A stretch of DNA of 64,000 nt, from assembly GCA_030549775.1 (NCBI GenBank), contig CM060175.1:8618564-8682563 (forward strand). Reading direction: 5' to 3'. Source of the stretch: Tamarix chinensis (Eukaryota > Streptophyta > Magnoliopsida > Caryophyllales > Tamaricaceae). The stretch's first letter is position 1. The number at the start of each line of letters is the position of its first letter. Shown in pieces: positions 58,446 to 64,000 of this stretch. The notes beneath the pieces were generated by a model. The model worked only from the letters and a program-made list of their open reading frames with translations. It made no database searches and was not told the origin of the DNA. Made by a program: the position numbers and the translations under genes.

Positions 58446-59929
58446 CTTGCACTCACATAGATATAAAATATGAGAGATGATTGAATAATGATGGACTAAT
58501 GACTTAAGGCCTGAAAGTATTGATTTTGCACTATGACATGACTTAAGTCCCATAAGCATTGATTGTACATTATGACTTATTATTAATTGATGGACTTGTT
58601 AAGTATGTGATTGTGGTGCACGTATTTCTTGCTATATACGTATATAGCTTTGTATCATATGTTCCATTGTGGGCCTACTTTTAAGTGTATTTTTAAAGGG
58701 TTATTCAGTACCATAGTACTGAAGGGTTCTATTCGTGGGGCCTCTGCCTATTCAATGGGCAGTGTCCCTTGCAGATCCTTTTAAGTGTTATTTAAGTGGG
58801 CAACGGGAAAGAGTGTCAGGATTATCCGACCTTTAGGATTTCATTCTTCCTCTTCTAATGTATGGTTTAAATGTAAATTTGTTCTTGTAACCACCATTGG
58901 TGGAATCATTTCTTATAAAATGTTTACTTGCGCTACTCTGATTTAAAAATCGTTTGAATTTCTAGCAATTGATATTTCGTTCTTTAGTCTTAACACTTGG
59001 TACTAGAACGGTATGAGTGAACCGGTCTGGTACAAAGTATGGCAGTAATATCCCCAAAATTTACAATTTTTTATTTTGCTTCTACTAATCTTTTAATAAA
59101 ACGAAATTTTTTAATAGTATATTTTGGAGGTGTTACAAACACCATAAGAGTCAGGGCCAAACCAATCAACTAGCGAGAATAGAGGTTAGGAGCACTTTGC
59201 CCTGGAGACCGATCTACCGACAAATATTAGTGGCCAGGAGTGCAGTGTCCTAGGTGTTTGCGATCCACTAGCTATAATAGTGAGGTTCCCATATTCGCAT
59301 TGACATAAATTGAGAGTTGTGTGGAAATAGAATTGATGGCCTGAGTTTTAATAATTATGATCAATCGGAATGACTTACTGCATGCACTATCTACCTTTTC
59401 ATGTTTGCATGGTTTTAGCCACATGGTTACCTTACTCAGTACGTAGCCTACTAATTACCCCTTTTATGGGTGATGCTCATTCCCACGAGTAGTGGCCCCT
59501 CCTAAGTTTGTGCAGGTAGGAGACAATGCATGTGATGACTTTAACGCCTTAGGCGGGACTGAGTGATGGCTTATTGTACTTGTTGTGGGGTCTGAGAGGG
59601 TGTTCTTTAGGCATACCTTTATCTGATTTCCTGGTTGTTTTATTTGTCATTTTATTTCCCCATAGTGGGCATTATTGTATTTGCTTTTCGTTTTTGTATT
59701 AACTCTAACAATTACGCACTCTATTTTATTTATAAAATGTTGAAACTATTACGGTTTTATTGATTACTCGCATTAATACTTTTAATTTCTCTAGCCTTGT
59801 GATTAGTATAAGATTGGCCGGGGGTCAATCTTGTACCGATCATGGCAGTATCACTCCTTGTTTTTATTGTATAATTTTTTATACAAATGATAATTTTTTA
59901 TTGTAAATTTTGGGGGTGTTATAGAATCA

Positions 59930-62900
59930 ACAATTAATGTACTTCTTGCATGTTTATGAGAATAACATCATAACACACCCCAATTTACCAACTACCCCTA
60001 AACCATGCAATAGTAATAATTATGCTGGAACATGCACATCTAATACAGTAAGACCCCTATACTCATGCTTGATAACAAACATCACATATCATGCATATTC
60101 ATCAAGGTACACTCTAAATTACTAAAATACCCTTATACCCTATGATATTCATAATCATGCTTGAATAACCCCAATTTACCAACTACCCCTAAACCATGCA
60201 ATAGTAATAATTATGCTGGAATATGCACATCTAATACAACAAGATCCCTATACTCATTCTTGATAACGAACATCACATATCATACATATTCATCAAGGTT
60301 CACTCTAAATTACCAAAATACCCCTATACCCTATGATATTCATAATCATGCTTGAATAGGTGATACTAAGAATATAAATCCTATTCTCATATTTAACATA
60401 GATTAATATTTATCATGCATGTTTATCAGACTATTTACTATAGTGCATGAAAAATTACCGTAATGTCCCTAGACCATGTAATATTAATTATCATGTTGAA
60501 TTAAGTGATACTAAGACAATAAACCCCTATTCTCATATTTAGCATCATTTTATACTTATCATACATGTTTATTTAATTAATCCTCTTAGTACATGTAAAA
60601 TTACCAAAATACCCCCAAACCATGTGATGTTGATTATCATGCTCAAGTAAGTGATACCAAGATAGTAAACCCCTATTCTCATATTTAGAATCGATTAATA
60701 CTTATCATACATGTTTATTTGATTAATTTTCTTAGTACATACAAAATTACCAAAATATCCCCAGGCTGTGTAATGTTGATTATCATGCTGAATTAGGTAA
60801 TTCTAAGACAAATAACCCCTATTCTTATATTTAACATTAATTAACAATTATCATGCATTTTTATTTGATTGAACCCCCTAGTTCATGCAAAATTATCAAA
60901 ATGCCCCTAGGCTATATAATATTATTATTTATTCCCATACATATGTTACTAATACCACAAACTCCAATTTTTATACTTAGCACAAATTATTACTTATCAT
61001 GGATATTCATTAGGATTACCACCATTGCACATTTAAAATTACCAAAATGCACCCTAGGTCATATAATATTAATAATCATGCCCAAATATGCATTACTAAC
61101 ACCACAAACCCTTATTATTATATTTAACACCAATTTTTAATTATCATGCATAACCACTATTACACATGGAACATGTATTCTTAAAGCCATAAACCCCTAT
61201 TATCACTCTCAACAACATATACACTTTGCAAGCATTTGTATTAGGATGATCACCACCATACATTAACATTACCAAAATACCCCTAGGCTATAAAATTTAA
61301 TCTTCCTACTAACACATATATTTATAATATACCAAAATCCTATCTCCATTCTTAGAAACATTTATGACACATTAAGCATCTTGGTTAGGGTTAAACATCA
61401 TGATATATCCAAATGACCAAAATGCCCCTAAGGCTCATAACAATAATATTTTTACTACAAGTATTCATACATACTTAATATAGCATTTCATGTATACATA
61501 ATATAAATCATTACCTTCTCACATTAGACCACTTCTCAATCCCCCTTTCACACACATAACACCTTACACAAGATAACATGCTTTCTTTTTCCGCTTTCCA
61601 AGATAACATTAATAATCATGGGATTATTTGTAACACATCATATCCACAGAAATCATATGTCAAAGATCCTAATGTGCTAACATATGATAATCCAAACATT
61701 TTAGTAGGGTATAAAGATTACCTTATTTCCAACAAAAACCAAACTTTAGCAGTATCTAGTTAAAAATACTTAGGCTCCATTTAATAAAATTTTGTACCTA
61801 GAAAAAATATCACAAATACCATATTAATATTAGATAAATAAAATAATAATTATTATTAAAATAATTTATTAAATATATAATTACTAAACTACCCTTATAC
61901 CTTAATATTATCCAAAGATATATAAAAATGCACATCATTACTCACCTTACATGTGTAGCGTGAGCCATGCAGATAAATGATAAGGAGTGGGGGGAAAGGA
62001 AGGGTGGCTCGGGTAAGGTTATGGGAGATGATGGGAGGCAGTGGTTTTGGTTGTTGGGCGCTAGAGGTGAGGCAGGAGGTGGTTGGTGGTTAGAGGTAGT
62101 GGTGCAGGTGGCTCGAAGGTGGCGAACATGGGAAGGTGTAGAGAAGGGAAGAAGAGGAAGAAAAGAGAAGAAGAGAAAGAGAGGGGGGAAAAGCAGGTGC
62201 AGGTGGGGTGGCCGCGGGTGATGGTGAAAGAGAAGGGGGAAAGGCAGGTGTAGGTGAGGTGGTTGCGGCTAATGATACAAGAGGGGAGATCGAAGTGGCG
62301 GCAAGAAGTTGGGAGGAGCTACGGTGGTAGGGGAAAAAGAGGGAAATGGAAGCCAAATGCAAGGGTGGTGGTTGCAAGGAGTGTTGAAGGAGAGAAAAGG
62401 AAAAGCGAGGCTAGCTAGAGAGTAGGCTATTGTTGGCTGCTCGGGGTAGTATATGGAGGACGTAGGGTGGAAGAGTTGGCAGCGTGGGGGCTAGGTTGGT
62501 GGTGTAGGTGACGGAGGTGGCTGTAGGGTGTTGAAAGAAAAATAGGGGTAGGGGAAGAAGGGAGAAAAGAGAATAGAGGGTCGGGGAGAGAGAGCAAAGC
62601 ACGAGGAGGAATGAGGAAGGGGGCAAGAAGAAGAAGAAGAAGAAAACGGGGAGAGGGGTGCGTACGCCATGTAGAGTTAGGTGACAGTGTAGGGGGGTTG
62701 CCGACAAGGTAGAGTAGGTTTGTGTAGGGAAAAAAGTAGAAGGAAAATGGGCACATTGGGAAGGGAAGTTCAAGGGTTGTAGGGACAGAAAAAGAAAGTA
62801 AAGGGACAACAAAGGGCGGTGGTGTAGGTGGTCTAGCTGGAAGAGGGGGCGGTGGAGGCTTGTAGGTTGTGTAGGGGTGTGGGAGGAAGAAGGGCTTGCG

Positions 62901-63504
62901 AAGAGGGTTGTTTTTAGTAGGAGAGGGTGCAGATAGGGAAGAAAGGAAAAGGGAGAGACATGACACACAAAAAGAAAAGGAAAGAGGAGAAGTGGGTCAG
63001 CTATGCGAGAGAAGGAGAAGACAAGGAAGGGAGAAGCTGGGCTGGCACGAGGGGAAAAAGAAAAGAAAAGAAAGGGGAACATGGGCTTGTTCAAGGAAAA
63101 AGAAAAGAAGGAAAATGGGGATGGGCAGGTTGGGCTAGCCCAAGGAAAGAAAGAAGAATGAAAGAAAAGAAAGAAAAGGAGGAAAAGGAAGAAAAGGGAA
63201 AAGGAAATAGGAAAAGAAGAAAAGGAAAAGGAAAATATTTTTAGAGTTAGGATTTTAATTTAGATTAAAATTAGGCTATTGGAAAAAATTTCAAATTAAG
63301 TTATCCAAAAATTAAGGTATAAATTTTAAAAAATAAATATGGTAAAATTATAGGTTTAGGGTTTATTTAATTAAAAAGGCTAAGATAAAATAATTAAATA
63401 ATTATATTAAATTATTAAATAATTGTATTTATTTTTTAAGTCAAAGGTCAACAAAAATAATTAAATCAATCAAATTTTAGGTTTTAAAAATTCGGGGTGT
63501 TTCA
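59930..63504 (-). mobile_element. Reverse-oriented giant LTR fragment (LTR-A-like)
   Basis: On the minus strand it begins TGAAACACCCCGAATTTTTA at 63504, runs through AT-rich DNA, a pyrimidine-rich leader (63240-61970) and the AAAATTACC minisatellite, and stops near 59930. The 3' half with sub-repeats is missing, so it is truncated where it meets LTR-C. ORFs 62411-63094 and 62427-62966 are low-complexity readings of the leader. Confidence 0.72.
59977..60358. repeat. 191-bp tandem duplication
   Basis: CCCCAATTTACCAACTACCC opens both units, at about 59978 and 60169, which are nearly identical. Two short ORFs (59937-60125, 60161-60355) are the same duplicated frame and are not supported as genes. 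Confidence 0.88.
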
Positions 63505-64000
63505 TGTGATCAGTGGAGCTACCGTCAAGAAGCCAATAAGATTGACCACAAGAAGAAGGAGAACATGTATTATTTGTAAAGAAGGTAGATGAACCTAGGT
63601 TTTCGTTGGATATGACTTGATGCTGACTGAGCATGTTCAGGAGATGTTAATATTGTTCATGTGTGTATATTGGCATTGGAGCAATGGTGTTGTCATTTTC
63701 TGAGTTTGATATAGCTGCTAGCCTCCTCCCTTTGTTGGATTTAAAATCCATTGGATAACCATGTAGTTTGTAACAATGGTCTATTGTATGACCTGTAATC
63801 TTGCAATGTTTACAGAAATAAGGACTAGGCTTCCTGGATTTTTGTCCATTGTTGTTACCTTTAGAAAATGACTTATTTAGTTGAATATCAGAGTTTCTAT
63901 TGTAAGATGTCAATGCTACTGACTTAGATTAATACTTGTTGGGTTGTGTACTGATCTCTTCTTGTAGTATGATGTGATATACATCGGAGATTAGAGGTAA
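63505..64000 (-). pseudogene. Third copia element: gag zinc knuckle and protease start
   Basis: The minus strand reads RKPSPYFCKHCKITGHTIDH then CYKLHGYPMDFK, an intact C-x2-C-x4-H-x4-C knuckle with the CYKLHGYP signature of one large group of plant copia Gags, then SYWLLDGSSTDH where the protease active site should read D-S-G; here it is D-G-S. Coding is cut at 63504 by the giant LTR. The upstream part of gag continues beyond the window. It differs from the other two copia elements. Confidence 0.88.

Larger units (their letters stand above)
51531..59137 (+). mobile_element. Solo LTR-A2 inserted in LTR-C
   Basis: It starts TATAATCTCCCGAAATTTTA (TG mutated to TA), very like LTR-A1, and ends TTTTGGAGGTGTTACA. 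Perfect AACAC duplications are at 51526-51530 and 59138-59142. The unfilled site AGTGGAACACCATGTGAGT exists in four other LTR copies. Without its two hAT-like insertions it is about 5.1 kb, longer than LTR-A1 because of the minisatellite at 55780-57400. Confidence 0.9.
39180..59923 (+). mobile_element. Solo LTR-C (giant LTR) with nested insertions
   Basis: It starts TATAATATCCTAAAACCC and ends TTTTGGGGGTGTTATA. After removing the gag-only element, the 693-bp hAT-like element and LTR-A2, about 3.7 kb remains with the full family order: TATA box at 48793, leader, sub-repeats split at 51530/59138, terminal motif. Terminal TG/CA are mutated to TA/TA and flanks TAACC/GAATC match only 3 of 5, so it is old and its exact ends are uncertain. 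Confidence 0.75.

Noticed and set aside
62411..63094. 227- and 179-codon minus-strand ORFs near the right edge
   Set aside because: Pro/Ser/Leu/Phe-rich reading of the pyrimidine-rich LTR leader; overlapping frames are equally open, so composition explains them.

Overview
This window is repeat-dense nuclear DNA from a flowering plant. It is AT-rich, contains no recognisable host gene, and is built almost entirely of nested transposable elements. A plant origin is supported by a Cassandra-type LTR carrying 5S rRNA sequence, Ty1/copia gag-pol with a methionine-initiator-type primer site, an Athila/TAT-like gag, a CACTA element, hAT-like elements and a Tourist-like MITE. I cannot name the species. 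Nothing looks bacterial, viral or organellar.

Layout. 1-3129 is a reverse-oriented giant-LTR fragment inserted in a broken copia gag-protease (3130-4060). A Tourist-like MITE (4530-4769) and low-copy DNA follow. The left nest is an old tandem-repeat region (5716-27260) split by solo LTR-A1 (6750-25245, target-site duplication (TSD) ATAAA). LTR-A1 is split by solo LTR-B1 (7413-22126, TSD GCCGG), which is split by a CACTA element (8047-16833, TSD GGC). The middle block is a copia element on the minus strand (28810-37927), about 4.7 kb once two insertions are removed: solo LTR-B2 (30432-34541, TSD ACCCA) and a Cassandra solo LTR (36449-36742, TSD GTATC). The right nest is solo LTR-C (about 39180-59923). 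It holds a gag-only LTR element (39613-48382, TSD CCTTC), a hAT-like element (49839-50531) and solo LTR-A2 (51531-59137, TSD AACAC). The gag-only element contains an inverted solo copy of its own LTR (46079-47880, TSD GCGCC). LTR-A2 contains two further hAT-like insertions. A second reverse-oriented giant-LTR fragment (59930-63504) interrupts another copia gag (63505-64000).

The dominant component is one superfamily of ~4 kb LTRs present as seven copies or fragments. They begin TGWAAYRCCCC-like and end GGGGGTGTTACA. They share a pyrimidine-rich leader, a TATA box in three copies and two clusters of a CCACCGG...ATAATAGTGG sub-repeat. Their ends resemble Tekay/Del-type Ty3 chromoviruses, but no Ty3 pol is present, so that family name is inference. 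Each complete copy is a solo LTR, suggesting strong removal by LTR-LTR recombination.

No open reading frame here is likely to encode an active host protein. The best-preserved coding sequences are the 431-codon gag of the gag-only element and the RT-RNase H part of the middle copia element.
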